From Callorhinus ursinus (taxonomy: Eukaryota > Chordata > Mammalia > Carnivora > Otariidae): a DNA stretch of 64,000 nucleotides. The notes under the pieces were generated by a model. That model saw nothing but the letters and a program-made list of their open reading frames with translations, searched no databases and was not told where the DNA came from. The DNA is taken from NCBI RefSeq assembly GCF_003265705.1, contig NW_020313285.1, forward strand, positions 17,865,678-17,929,677, given 5' to 3'. Shown piece after piece: positions 22,310 through 33,619 of this stretch (position 1 is its first letter; each line of letters starts with the position of its first letter). The position numbers and the translations under genes were made by a program.

Positions 22310-22600
22310 AGTATACACTATGTTTGTAAATATCACATATTACTGGACCCTGTCACTGGACTTAGCTTATTCAACCCAATATAACTACAATATTATCATT
22401 TCAATGTGCAAGCAATATAAAAATTTACTAATGGGATATTCGACAACCATTTTCCTCATGCGACATTTCTGGAATCCAGTGTGCATTTTACACTTACACT
22501 TTACACTTACAGTGTCTCTCAAATTGGACTGGCCACATTCAGTGCTCAGTAGCCCCGTGCAGCTGGTGGCTATTGTACTAGACAGTGCAGTCCTAACACC
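22310..22600 (+). mobile_element. hAT-type (Charlie/MER1-like) element, copy 2
   Basis: 'ttattcaacccaatataact', 'attatcatttcaatgtgcaa' and 'gcaatataaaaatttactaa', then 'attttacacttacactttac' and 'ggtggctattgtactagaca', are the ordered landmarks of a short nonautonomous hAT repeat. A local 'acacttac' duplication is present at about 22,489-22,510. Confidence 0.65.
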
Positions 22601-23084
22601 TGGCTTTAGAATAGGAGGTACTTGGCAGCTAAGGTTTGGTTCTCCACCTCTGGGGCCTTAGCTAAACTCCTCTCCTGTGACGGTGTAGTTAAGTGTCAGC
22701 CAGGGCTGCTGTCATCTGAAGCCTTGGCTGGGCTGAAGGACCCACCTCCAAGATGCCTGCCTCACATGTCTGGCAAGTTGATGATGTCTTTTGATAGCAG
22801 ACCTCAGTTCCTCCCCACATGGCTTTCGCTACTTATCCAGAGGGCTGCCGGTCTGTCCTCACAACCACGGCAGCTGACTTCCCCTGGAGCAAACCATTTC
22901 AGAGAGTGAAAACTGCAATATCTTTTCTGGTCCAGACTCGGAAGCCATACATTATCACCCCTGCCACTTCTCCCATTCTGTTCTTTGGCAGTGAATCACT
23001 AAGTCCGGCCCACATTCGAGAGGCTGGGACCCAGGCTCCACCTTCCAAAAAAAGAATGACAAAGAATGCGCAGGCATATTTTAA

Positions 23085-23565
23085 AACCATGACTGATAGG
23101 AAAATGAGCTCTAGGAAAATGAGCAAAAGACATAAACAGAAAATTCAGAAAACACTAACACACATATGAAAAAGTTCAAGCCTCCTCATAACCGAAGAAA
23201 TACAAATTAAGCAGGTTGTTGCCATCAGACTGGCAAAGATGATGGTACAAGAAAGGCCTCCCTGTACATGCATAGTGTGAGTATAAACTGGCACAAACTT
23301 TCTAGAGAAATGTGATGATTCACATCAACAGCCCTAAACATGTGATTATTATTGACCAAGGCACTCTGCTCTAGGAATTTCTCTGAAAAGAAAATCAGAA
23401 ATGTGCTCAAAGATTAACCTACTAAGTATTTATTGCAACAATGTTTGTAATAGAGAAAACTTGTTAATGGCTTCCAAGTCCAACAAGAGTGTCCAGTGAT
23501 ATGTGGTATGCACAAATATAGCACCATGCTATTATTCAAAAAGTTTTAAACAATATATAGAACTT
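23085..23565 (+). mobile_element. L1M-type LINE fragment
   Basis: 'gagcaaaagacataaacaga', 'catatgaaaaagttcaagcc', 'gaaatacaaattaagcaggt', 'catcagactggcaaagatga', 'ctctaggaatttctctgaaa' and 'tgcaacaatgtttgtaatag' follow the conserved 3' part of old L1 elements. There are several internal deletions, and it is not a coding remnant that can be read through. Confidence 0.85.
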
Positions 23566-23589
23566 TCATACAATAGAATCCTAGTCTTA

Positions 23590-23740
23590 TGATCCTCAAA
23601 CTTGGCACCAAGGCACCCCAGGGTGCTGCAGCAAAACTGATAGAAACACAGGGTGTTTCAAATTTTTGAGGGAAGCATAATGATCCTCAACACTGTTGGA
23701 TGCCACGTGAACTACTAGTTCACAGTTTCAGCACTAGCTC
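23590..23740. repeat. Possible decayed DNA-transposon segment
   Basis: 'gatcctcaaacttggcacca', 'agggtgctgcagcaaaactg' and 'tgatcctcaacactgttgga' have the feel of a short hAT repeat, but I cannot assign it. Confidence 0.3.
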
Positions 23741-24839
23741 GCTCTACATTCTTCTGCAGAGGAAATGAGGGGTGATTTTTGTGTTTCCCATTGTGCTTCT
23801 CTGGTTAATAAGCACAGCAGGAAAAAGACCACTAAATGCCAAGATGAAGACTGTAATTGACGGCGGTGGAAGAACCAAACAGGCTGAACACATTCTCTCC
23901 AGCTCCCCCTTCATCCTTAGCCCTGGAGCTCTCTGAAAATCAGTGAGGGCAACAAGACAGAGGCTGCTCCTGGAGACTACAGGGACCAGCAGAGGCATGC
24001 CTCCTGAGGAGGCACCAGGCCCTGGGAAGTTTGGACTGAGGATACCAGAATGGCCCGCCTTGGCCACGATCCCTTCCTTGGTGAACAGAAGCCACAGTCA
24101 CTGGCCATCCAGAGTCCAGAGGGTTGTTCTGGAGCTCCTACTCTCCCAATCCTGCCAGAATCACTGCCTGGCCATGCACTCCATCACCTCCTCTGGCTGG
24201 CACAGTTGTTACTCCCTGCGGCCTCCACACCATCGTGCAAAGACGTGGGAGCCTGAGGCTGCAGCCCACCTCTAGAAACACATTACGTCTGGGACTTGTC
24301 ACCCTCAGGGGCCCAGACAGGGCAATCTCCAGTTCAGGGTGATGTGTGGAATCTCTCTGCCTCTCGTTTCCCCCATGCACTTTGCCTTTTTCCTAAAATC
24401 CCACCCTGCACCATGGGCTTTGGCTTTTAGAACAGAATAGCCCACGAGTCATGCAGGCAACCTCTGCCTGCAGCTTGGCCATACACTTCCACAGAGGCAA
24501 TGAAGCCCCCAGCCTGATACCTCCTGAGTGGGAAGAAGATAGAGAGGAGGGGGAAATGGGCAAGAAAAATGAGTGTCTCAAAATAAAACTCAGCCCACAG
24601 TCAATATTGTTCAGCCATGATGGCTTGATGTGTTAGCAAACCAGAGCCACAGTGAGAGGTATTCCATCCACTGGCCTCCAGATTCAAGTCACCCCCTAAG
24701 ACAAGAAAGAGCATGGCTGGCTCCAGGCAGAGGGATGTGGAGAAGGGACCTTCAGGCCCAGCATGGCGGAAGCTCCTTGCACACCAGCTTCAGCCCGTTA
24801 GAGCTGAGCTATAATTGATCACCACAGCAAATCAATGTG
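23741..24839. other. Unique stretch, no gene recognised
   Basis: Frames of 60-110 codons overlap on both strands (23,744-24,380) without domains. There is no repeat I can place. Confidence 0.5.
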
Positions 24840-25300
24840 AGTGAGGTCCTTTCCAAAGCTCTGTACAAACTGACTTCATAATGAAATATGAGCTTGTGAA
24901 GTTTCTCATTTTGTACTATTCTGACATTTCTTGCAGTGTGATTAAAATATAATAAGATCAAATAGAAAATACTATTTGCTCAATCACCTCCAAACCTAAC
25001 ACAGTCAATAGTCCAATTCCATCCAGGAAGAAAAGTCATTTTCAAGACTCCATAAAGAAGCCTACATTTAAATTTCATGTTCTCTGCTGTTACTATGAAA
25101 AATTACGTGTTTTAAATATAGGACAAATACAGGGCAGGCCAATTCTGGTTATAATAAATTTTATTCCAACATTCTCAGTAAATAAAATCTCCAAGCCCTA
25201 GCCAATGAATGGCTGCTTCAAGGTTCATTCGATAATACATAATTCCAGTCCAAATAATAATTTGCTCAATTCCTTTGAAGTCTAATTCAAGCCCCATTTC
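24840..25300. promoter_or_regulatory. AT-rich candidate conserved noncoding element
   Basis: Repeat-free AT-rich sequence with phrases such as 'cataatgaaatatgagcttg' and 'tataataaattttattccaa'. The regulatory role is speculative. Confidence 0.2.
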
Positions 25301-25419
25301 CCCAGAGAAAGCCCAGATCTCAACAACTGTTTCCTTCTTCAGACTTCTGAGAACATATACAGCCGCAAGCATGCCCTGGCAACATATTAGGTATGCATGC
25401 CTTCTCTTCCCTGCTTGGC

Positions 25420-25545
25420 CGGACAGCTCCTCAAGGTCAAGAGATGCTTTCCTCCTTCAACATCATCCAACGTGCCTGGATTCTGGGTCCCCAGCTCAGT
25501 ATCAGGCAGGCTGCAGGTGCTTGCCAGCATTTCCTGATTGAAAGA
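25420..25545 (+). mobile_element. Possible L2 3' tail
   Basis: 'gacagctcctcaaggtcaag', 'ggtccccagctcagtatcag' and 'ctgcaggtgcttgccagcat' resemble the final segment of L2 with a decayed (TGAA)n end ('tcctgattgaaag'). Confidence 0.4.
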
Positions 25546-26269
25546 GCCTGTAATGATGGCATTTAACCCATGGCAGGCTTTCTACCCATCCATCCCCTGC
25601 GTTACTAGCCCACATCACACCAGTCATTCTAGTGAAGACATTATGTTATCCTCTGAGACCTTGACACACATGATCATTTTACACACTGTCAGCTGCATCT
25701 GTTAATTTTCTTACTGTCAGAGACAGTTAAGGGAGCCTTTGTGGAAATGTCTGAGGATTTGTAAAACAGAAGCCTGTTTGTTTCACTTCCTCTGACATAC
25801 GGGCTTAGGAACTGTGCAGTTTTAAGTACCAGAGTGAGCTCTAAGACTTATGGATAATTGACTCCGGAAGGCAAGAACACAACTTAGAAGAGATCATTTT
25901 CTCAATTCACTAGTAGTTTCTAATCCACAGACCATTTGAAGAACAAACCTAAATTTTCAGGTCGGATTCTTCTAGAGCTAGACCATCGCCGGCCCCCAAC
26001 AAACCACAGGCTAGACCAGCCTGGAGACCTCAGTGCCCCAACAATGTAAAGATCTTCCCTCCCAGCTTTTAGAGGTATCTGTGATGATTGGATCAAAGAA
26101 GTGCCAGCACCAGTCAGCTTCCAGCATTCCAACCTCCAATGCAGAGCCCCAGTGTCCAAGAACATTAGCCCCACCTGCTTTTGGCTCGAGCCCAGGAAAT
26201 TAAACTATAAAATCAAATCATTGACTTCTAGGATTGAGAAGAGACTGAGAAACCATCATGTCCATGTAT
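25546..26269. other. Unique stretch, no gene recognised
   Basis: No repeat or coding signature. The 84-codon reverse frame at 25,920-26,174 lacks a motif. Confidence 0.5.
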
Positions 26270-26640
26270 GTCAGTTAGAAAGCACTTGATGCAAGAGTCA
26301 GAAAAGCCAACTCCAATTGACTTGAATGATAAAGGAACTTTATTGATTCATGTCTCCAGGAAGTCCGGCTCCATTTCCTTGTGATCCTCTGTGCTCTGGC
26401 TGCCCTCCATGTGTTAATTTTGTCTTCAGATCAGTTTTCCTCATAATTACAAAATGACTGCCAATAACAACAAGGACTGTATGCTTCACCTTTCACATTC
26501 AGAGAGGAAGAGAGTGTCATTTCTCAGGCCACTGAACTAAAGACCTAAGCTTTGTTCTGATTGGACCATTTCTCCATCCATCTCTCCAGCAAGGTGGGGA
26601 GTGGGTTTTCCCTGACTGACTTGAACTAGTCACAGCCACC
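26270..26640 (-). mobile_element. Ancient dispersed repeat, family A, copy 2 (reverse)
   Basis: 'gcaagagtcagaaaagccaa', 'aaaggaactttattgattca', 'tttgttctgattggaccatt' and 'tgacttgaactagtcacagc' are the reverse of the family-A order seen at 7560-7985 and 63,550-63,920. Confidence 0.5.
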
Positions 26641-27499
26641 CAACTCATGAGGCTGCTAGACCTGGGGGAGGGCGGGATGGATGCTGGCAAGGCAGTCTCA
26701 ATGTCTATTTCCTTCTGCTTCTGAGCAGGACGGAGCTAAACATCCAACTAATATCTAACACTAAGTAATTCAATGGGACCTCATCCCATTCCTGACAGTG
26801 CTGCCCTTCCCCTGGGAAATGGCCTCAGGGTTCAGGAGCACTATTTACAGTGTCATTCAGTCTAAACCAAACCTCAGGAGTCCTAGAAATGCTGAGAATT
26901 CCTCATCTCCCATCCAGGACTCTGAATCAAGCAATTCCCAGCTACTTTGGGTGCAAATCCCTCTATTAACCGGAACTGTCCATGACTTTGGAATGGGCCA
27001 TTGGCCATGTTTGCCCGCAAGAGGAGTTAGCACCTACTCTGTCATCATGAGTGGGCTAAGCCAGTCTTCTCAGCTCAGCATCCTGGAATTAATTAAGTGG
27101 CTCTAGTAACTAACTCCGATTCTCTAAAAAGGGCCAGATTATCAGCTGTGAGCAGAAATGGAGCCCTAGCTCCATTTACCTGAGTAATCGATGAGTCTCT
27201 CATGACATCCCCTCTGAGCCTCCTTCCTGCATTCCCAGACTCCTGCCACCTTTGATCTCCATTCATTTCCCACGCAGCCCTTGCTCACCAGGAGCATCTC
27301 CCTGACCAGCTGACTACAACATGTGACCACAGTGACCCAGACCCCAGACAGGAGGACCCGTGCCCAGCACAGTTAGCTGGTTCCCTCTTCCCCCAAGTGT
27401 CTTCTACCCTTTGCATTTTATAGTTTATAAAACCCAGTCACAACTCCCGTCCACCTCCCCCAGCTAAGCTTGGGAAGAATAAAAACAGACACTGCTAAG
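26641..27499. other. Unique stretch, no gene recognised
   Basis: A 102-codon plus-strand frame at 26,798-27,106 has no domain. There is no repeat I can name. Confidence 0.5.
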
Positions 27500-27610
27500 C
27501 CTTCTACAGAAAGGGAGACTGAAATCCAGAGGGGGAAGCAGGTGATCCAAGATCTGCCATGAGCCAGAGTCAGACCTGGAAGCCAGGCCCTGTGACCCTT
27601 GGTTCTGTGC
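27500..27610 (-). mobile_element. Partial MIR
   Basis: 'aagggagactgaaatccaga' to 'agtcagacctggaagccagg' follows the reverse MIR core and head. Confidence 0.55.
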
Positions 27611-28099
27611 TTCTTCTATCTCAGCAGACTGCCTCCTTCAGGGCACAAGGTAGCCCTTGGCAGTGCTTCTGGAACAGAAGCCCATGGCATCAGCCTAGCC
27701 CATGCTCTTCTCCCCAGAGTCAGAGCCCAAACCAGCCCAAGGCAGCTGCTTCCCATCCTAGTCACCTCAGAAGTGCTCTGCCCTAGGCTCCCAGCCACCA
27801 AAGCCCAAACTCTCCCCAGTCTCAGGGGTAACTGCTCAGCAAGGGAGCCTCAGAGAATCCAATTTGTCTTTCCTCCTGCAGTCTTTGCTTTGGTTATTGC
27901 TTTAAGATTTATTTGTGGCAGTTTGGGTCTTTGATTCACACGTTGGGTCTTCAGTGAATACAGCCTTTCGTTTCTCATCTATGCCCAACTGCCAGCCCAG
28001 CCTTCCTGGAAAACCACAGTAGCCTCTTTCCTCTGGGAGGATACGGTGCAGAGTGCTCTGGGATCACAGAACAGCCCAGGTTCATGTCCTGGTGCTGAG

Positions 28100-28245
28100 A
28101 TTTTATTCATTTACTTATTGAATCACTCAACCCACATATGTGTATTGAGCACCAACAACGCACCAAGCACTGTTCCAGGAACTGGGACCTTGCAGAGAAC
28201 AAGCCAAAGGATCCGCCTTCATGGAGCATCTCATCTTCTGAGACT
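28100..28245 (-). mobile_element. L2 3' end, reverse
   Basis: 'ttattcatttacttattgaa', 'gtattgagcaccaacaacgc', 'ccaagcactgttccaggaac' and 'ccttcatggagcatctcatc' match the reverse of the L2 3' terminus. Confidence 0.7.
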
Positions 28246-28264
28246 GTACCACAGGTGGGGTTTT

Positions 28265-28435
28265 TTTTAGGGTCCCAAATCATTTGCAAATCCCAAGGAA
28301 GACTTAGACTCTCCCCAAAAGAATGCACATAAACCGAGGCACTGAAAACTGCACGCCTTGTTAGATGGCTGGTGGATCCCTGAAGACCACGGGTAGACCT
28401 CTTGGGGTCCGAGAACACCGGGTTAGGAACCTCTG
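28265..28435. mobile_element. hAT-type nonautonomous element fragment
   Basis: 'actctccccaaaagaatgca', 'tggatccctgaagaccacgg', 'ctcttggggtccgagaacac' and 'gggttaggaacc' match a common MER-type hAT repeat that ends 'ggttaagaacc'. The partner end is not clear. Confidence 0.5.
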
Positions 28436-30355
28436 AGAAAAGAGAAATCGGATACAAGTCCTTCTTCAGTGGGCAGAGCTCTCTAAGGGGTCTGTTCATA
28501 TGCCACCATGATCTGCTGAATTCCTTCAATGGATCATAATCACATTCAACCCGAAGCCTCAGATCTTGACTTTCCTGCATTCCAAAGACAGATTCTTACA
28601 GGTGAGCTTCTTAAGATAAAAGAGTAGGAGAAATCTGCATTCTGGAACGTGAACTAACTGCCCTGTGGGATTTGGGGTAGAACATCCACATCAGACTTGC
28701 AAATGATCTTTTCCTCACATACACGGGGTAACAATTTTCTCCAGGTGAGTATGAATATGCCTCGTTTTATGCACTCCCTATGCTCCTGAAAAGTTTTACC
28801 TGAATCAAAACCTTGCAAATAAAACCACTTAAAATGCACTAGGGAGCTCACCACTTCATAAAAGCTGGCAATGAATTCTCTGGCAAACCAAGGGAAACTT
28901 TGGAATGTGCAAATTCATCTCTCCTCTTTGTTAGAATGGCTTTCTGTAGAATGGGTAACTATAAGTGAAGAAAGCCAGTGGGTGGGGTGGATTTAAGACA
29001 TAAGGTTTCTAGTTATTGTGCATCTGTGCCTCTAAGAAGAGCTTTTCAGAGAAAATGTTATCTTTTACTACCTATTACAAAGACCAAACTAACCAGTGCG
29101 TGAGTAACTCCTCTGCAGTTCAGAGGACAAGGACACCCCGGGATCTCATTCATCACAAAGCCATCCGCCATGTGGAGAGTGCCGGGCAGGGAACTTTGAG
29201 GCCCAAACCGCGCTGGGTGGCAGTCAACAAATGGACCCCTCATCAGCCCCTGACCAGCTCTGACCGCAGGCTGACGTCAGGGCCCGTGACACCACAGAGC
29301 CGTGGGGACCAGCAGTGGAAGAGAATGACTATAAGCATGAGAGACAGAGAGGCCATCGGTGGGAGGGCTCCCAACAGGCAGCAAAGGAGGGGAGCTGGGT
29401 GAAACGAGAGGTGGAGGGCGGTGGAAGAGGGAGGAAATCACAACAGGAGAAATGCACATAGCCAATATGGCCGCAGAGAAGTAAAGGACTGGGACCTGGG
29501 AGGGAGTGAAGATAGAGTCAGTCTCGAAAGTAAAAGAGAGATAAGATGACATCATCACACAGAAAATTCAGTCAGATGGGGCAGCCTTTTAGCAACGGGG
29601 GGAGAGCCAGCCTCCAGCTGAAATGACAAGCGCGCTCACAGCGAGCCGTGCTGCTAGAAAGCCGCCATGCAGGGAAAGAAGAGGGACGGGGCAGAGAAGG
29701 AGATTCTCCCCGCGTCCCCAGCTCGGCACAGTGGGCACTGTGGTCACTCATTCCAGCCTCTCAGGGCTCGTTCCCCTGCTGCCAGGTATATACTCAGCCT
29801 CAGAGGGGACGTGTCAGAAAGCCCAATTTTCCCAAAAAGGGCCCAGGCGCAGGGTAAGATGCTCAATAAGTGCTCCCCGGATGAGTCACTGAACTATGCG
29901 GGGCTCAGCCCACAGCCTGTTTTTGCGCTGCCTGAGAACTAAGAATGGTTTTTTAATGTCTAAAGCGTAGTCAGGAAGAAGGAGGAAGAGGAAGAGGAGG
30001 GGGTAGGGGAGAAGACGAGACAGAGATCCTATATGTCCCACAAAGCCCATGCTATTTACTGCCTGACCCTTTACAGAAGAAGTTTGCCAACCCCTGAACT
30101 AATGAGTTTACTGTAAGCATTTTGAATTGAAGACTCAGCCTTGCAGTTTCCTATCCACTCAGCCCCTACGCCTAACACATAGTTAGTTCACTATCTGAGC
30201 GTACTGGTTGCCTCCAGTTTGGAGGATGGTTCAGAAAGGAAGACTTAACTTGACTCCAAAGAGAAAATGCAGGGCACCTCACCAATGAGGCTCAGAATGC
30301 GTGTCTTACTAAAGTGGGTGTAAGGAGAGGGTCACAATGATTTTGGGGAGCTGAG
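28436..30355. other. 1.9 kb unique stretch with a CRE-containing patch
   Basis: No gene is seen. Contents: CpG-retaining sequence at 29,130-29,300, a purine-rich run at about 29,970-30,030, and a short MIR/L2-like tail near 29,860. The 128-codon frame at 29,016-29,402 is basic and motif-free. Confidence 0.5.
29272..29279. promoter_or_regulatory. Full palindromic CRE (TGACGTCA)
   Basis: A perfect 8-bp CREB/ATF consensus, in a local CpG-retaining stretch with a second half-like 'cccgtgacacc' nearby. Consensus CREs are CpG-containing and are lost quickly when unconstrained and methylated, so the intact site is worth noting. Use in vivo is unknown. Confidence 0.35.
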
Positions 30356-30359
30356 GGTG

Positions 30360-30645
30360 TTGAATGCAACAAGCATTTGTCAGAGGTCCAAGTGCCAGGC
30401 TCTGGGTGAATAAAAACATCTTTTTTCAAAGGCTTCATTCCTACAGAGCAGACAGACATCAAATCCAATAAAGAACAGTATAATGGAGAGATGGGTGTCC
30501 ACACTAAGCATGGTGGGAGTGCTGAGGGCTAGAGTCCTTGGGAAGGCTTCCTGGAAGACGCCACATTTTGAGTGACCCTGAAGAATGGCAGGATTCCAGA
30601 AGGCAGAAGCAGGAACACATCCTAGGTCTGGAGCAAATATACAAG
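30360..30645 (-). mobile_element. L2 3' region, reverse
   Basis: 'aacaagcatttgtcagaggt', 'aagtgccaggctctgggtga', 'cttgggaaggcttcctggaa' and 'attttgagtgaccctgaaga' follow the reverse of L2 3' sequence. Confidence 0.65.
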
Positions 30646-30736
30646 CTCAAATGGAGCTAAAACATGGACAGGGAACAGCAGAGCCTTTGTGAGGGGGAAG
30701 TTAGGAAAAGGTCAGTTGGCGACTTCATTTGGGTCC

Positions 30737-30757
30737 CCACCACCACCACCACCACCA
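30737..30757. repeat. (CCA)7 trinucleotide repeat
   Basis: Seven uninterrupted CCA units beside the start of the family-C repeat. Confidence 0.95.
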
Positions 30758-30850
30758 CAGCAGACCCTGAAATAAGAGCTTGAGTGTAAGGAGTGTATTT
30801 GGAAGGTCCCAGGGAACACCAGTCGTGAAGGCAACTGGAGCTTAGCTCTG
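30758..30850 (+). mobile_element. Ancient dispersed repeat, family C, copy 1
   Basis: 'gcagaccctgaaataagagc' and 'gagtgtatttggaaggtccc' align with the element at 42,081-42,480 ('gcagaagctgagagggggct', 'agtgatttactagggaagca'). Both look like copies of an old mammalian repeat that I cannot name. Confidence 0.45.
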
Positions 30851-33369
30851 TTACTGACTCTGGAAGCCAATGCAGAGTGTGCCCCCTCAGAGTGATCCCA
30901 CCCCCGGGACAAGGAAGCTGGGGTGTTTACATGTCAGCTCCCTTCGGTGATGTATTTATTGAGGACTGCTCTGGGGGGAGGGGAAAGCATTCATTCCCTG
31001 GCTTCTAGCCTACCCCGTGCCCTGGCAGGGCAGGCTCAGCTGCCAGAACCACTCTCTGCACAGCTATGCCATGGGTCCTGAGAGTCAGAGGCATGCACAC
31101 TGGCAGCTGCAGGGCGGTGCGCGTGACAATGTGAGGAGATGAAGAGTACCAGCATGGTGTCCACAGCCCCTGCGAAGGTGGGTCCCGATCGTGGAGAGCC
31201 CCTCGTGCACCTCTGCCAGGGACCTCCTCCTCTACAGGGAATGGAGCCCGAAGGTTTCGAAGCCCAGAGGCAACAGGACTGCAATTCGGAATATGATTCA
31301 AAGGACAAGCCAGCTAAGAGGTGCCTGGAAGAATTCTGTGACTTTCCAGAGGGTGAGAGGGGGACAGGAACCAGGCCATGACAGTGGGGCAGAAAGCAAG
31401 GAACACATGCACAGGAGGGCGTCAGGGGGCCTCCCATGGCTCCAGCAGGCCGTCAGCGCAGAGTAAGGACAGGGTGGGTGGGCTGCAAGAGGGGTGGGAG
31501 CTCGGGAGGCGGGCAGGTTTAAGGGGAATTTTTGTGGCAACTAGAAATGGTCTGGAGCTCAAGAGGGAACACGGGACTGAAACTCACTGGGAAATCACTG
31601 GCAAAAAAAAAAAAAGAGACAGAGAGAGAGAGAGGATTTAGAGAGAAGGCACAAGGTCCACCACCAGAACTCTGAAAAATACTCATGTTGACAAAAGAGG
31701 AGGAAGAATATGAGTCAGTGAAGCAGGAGAAAAGTTGGGAGCCCCAAAAAAGAAACACCAAGTAGAGGATTTTTAACAGTCAAATCTTCCCAACATAAGG
31801 CAATCCTCCACATGGGGCCCACATCCGGCCTAGCAGCCATCCGTCCATGCGCAGGCAGCTGGTAGCGGCCCACACCCGGGGGGGGGAGGGGCGGGGGAGG
31901 CCAACCCTGTGCTACCCACGACTGCAGATGTCATCAACCTCAGCATCCTGAAACCTAAGTGTATGGATTGCTGGAGAGCTTGTGAGAACTGACCCCACCG
32001 CCAAAGCGTCCACAGAGCCCAGCGCACCTGTGCCACGAGCATTTCGTGGGGGAGATGCTCCATCACTTTCAGCAATTCCCAAAGGGCTCTGCGAACCCAC
32101 AAAGGACAGAAACCACAGTTCTAAGTGACCAGTGAGATAACAGCCACTCTGAGCTCACATTCAGCCTGAGCACAGGGTAGGAGAGCAGGTGAGAGACCAG
32201 AGACCTCCCTGAATGCATGGGAATGGAATTTTCCCTACACCTCGCAGAAGAACACCCTCAGAGCCGAACACTTGACCTGCCATGGCTACGGGCACATGTG
32301 CGGAGAGAGTTTCATCCTTGTGCAAAGTTTGCTCTTGTTCCTGCCCCACCATAGCTTCTCTGCTAGGCAGAGTGGCAGGTGGAGCCACCCAGCAGCAAAA
32401 AGATGACCCTGAATCTTGCCTCAGAGAACAGAGAGCCTTCTGTTATGGAAAAAAAAAAGCGGGGGGGGAGAGAATAAAGCTCCAGTTTAAAAGGCTTTGA
32501 AAAGTGTTCCAATGCAAGGAAGTTAGCTCCACTGCTGGGGCACCTTGACTCGGGAGAAAGATAGCCATTGTTGTCCGCATTCGAGGCTCTCTGGGTCTGC
32601 CCTTCGGATCACAAAGACTATTGTGCTGAGAGCCACACTGCTTCTCCAAATAGGACACAGAGTCTGCTCATCTCAGGGTCTGCTTACTGGCCCTACCAGC
32701 AGCTCCTGGCTTCAAAGAAGGTTCTCTGAGTGTTGCTGTCTAAATCCACAAGAAAACTGCATATACCTAAATCTACTCGACCGGCCCCAGGTACACATCA
32801 GAGATCAGGATTTGAAATCACTCCTGGACTCCAGAGATAAATGCCCACCTTTGCCATTCACCCAGGCTCAGCAGACCACGCGGCACAGCTGACCAGAACA
32901 GACGTCATGCCTGACCCAGGAAATGAGCATCTGTGATCCCCAGGGAAGGTGGGAAATGTACAGCATATATTTTCTGGAATCCTTTATAAGGAGAAAAGAG
33001 AGAGTGTTTGCTCTCATCCCAGCTCTGACACTGAAGCCTCTGCGGTTGCTTCCTCCTCAATAGGGAATATCAAGGCAATATGGACCCTAGGACCCCAATG
33101 CCTCTTCCAGCTCTGACGTGCTGGGCACCTGGCCTCAGGGGAGCTGGCTCCCCGCTCTGTGGAGCCTCGTCATCCCTCCCCTGCCTCCTGCAAACCTCAT
33201 GTGGCCCACAGCATCTTCTGGGGCAAAACCAGAGCAGGCCCAGAGGCGCCCCTTGCACTGCCTGACACAAAGAGCCATCTATAAACCTTTTGGGGGTTAC
33301 AGATGGTAGCAAGGATTCACGTTCATAAACAAGGATTTCCACTTCCATTAAAAAAAAAACAATTACATA
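30851..33369. other. 2.5 kb unique GC-richer stretch, no gene recognised
   Basis: It contains an A-run plus (GA)n patch at about 31,600-31,634, a G-rich quadruplex-capable tract at 31,878-31,900 and a G9 run near 32,460. Overlapping 60-133 codon frames on both strands have no domains or splice context that I can support. Confidence 0.45.
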
Positions 33370-33610
33370 AAATAATTCTTCAAAACTTCAAGAACTCCTT
33401 AATGCGCCCAGTGGAGCAAGAACGGCCCATCATGGAGGTCAGATGAACCTGCTAACAAATCAGTTTCTCCATCAATTTGTAACTTAGCTGAAAAAGTGCT
33501 AACTGCCACAGTGGGTTCGATCGTTACACTCCTTTTAAATGTCCTATTCTCAGCCATACATTATTTCATTACACCCACAATGGGCCATTGGTTCAAGTCA
33601 GGAAGCATAG
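33370..33610. promoter_or_regulatory. Possible conserved noncoding block
   Basis: A repeat-free AT-rich stretch with 'gtgggttcgatcgttacact' (retained CpGs) and 'catacattatttcattacac', next to the transposase remnant. Speculative. Confidence 0.18.
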
Positions 33611-33619
33611 GAAACACTG

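Noticed and set aside
23590..23740. Named hAT family assignment
   Set aside because: Internal phrases look transposon-like but I could not match ends or order to a specific family, so it is left as a low-confidence repeat.
30737..30757. Coding proline/histidine repeat from (CCA)7
   Set aside because: No supporting exon; it is a trinucleotide microsatellite beside a dispersed repeat.
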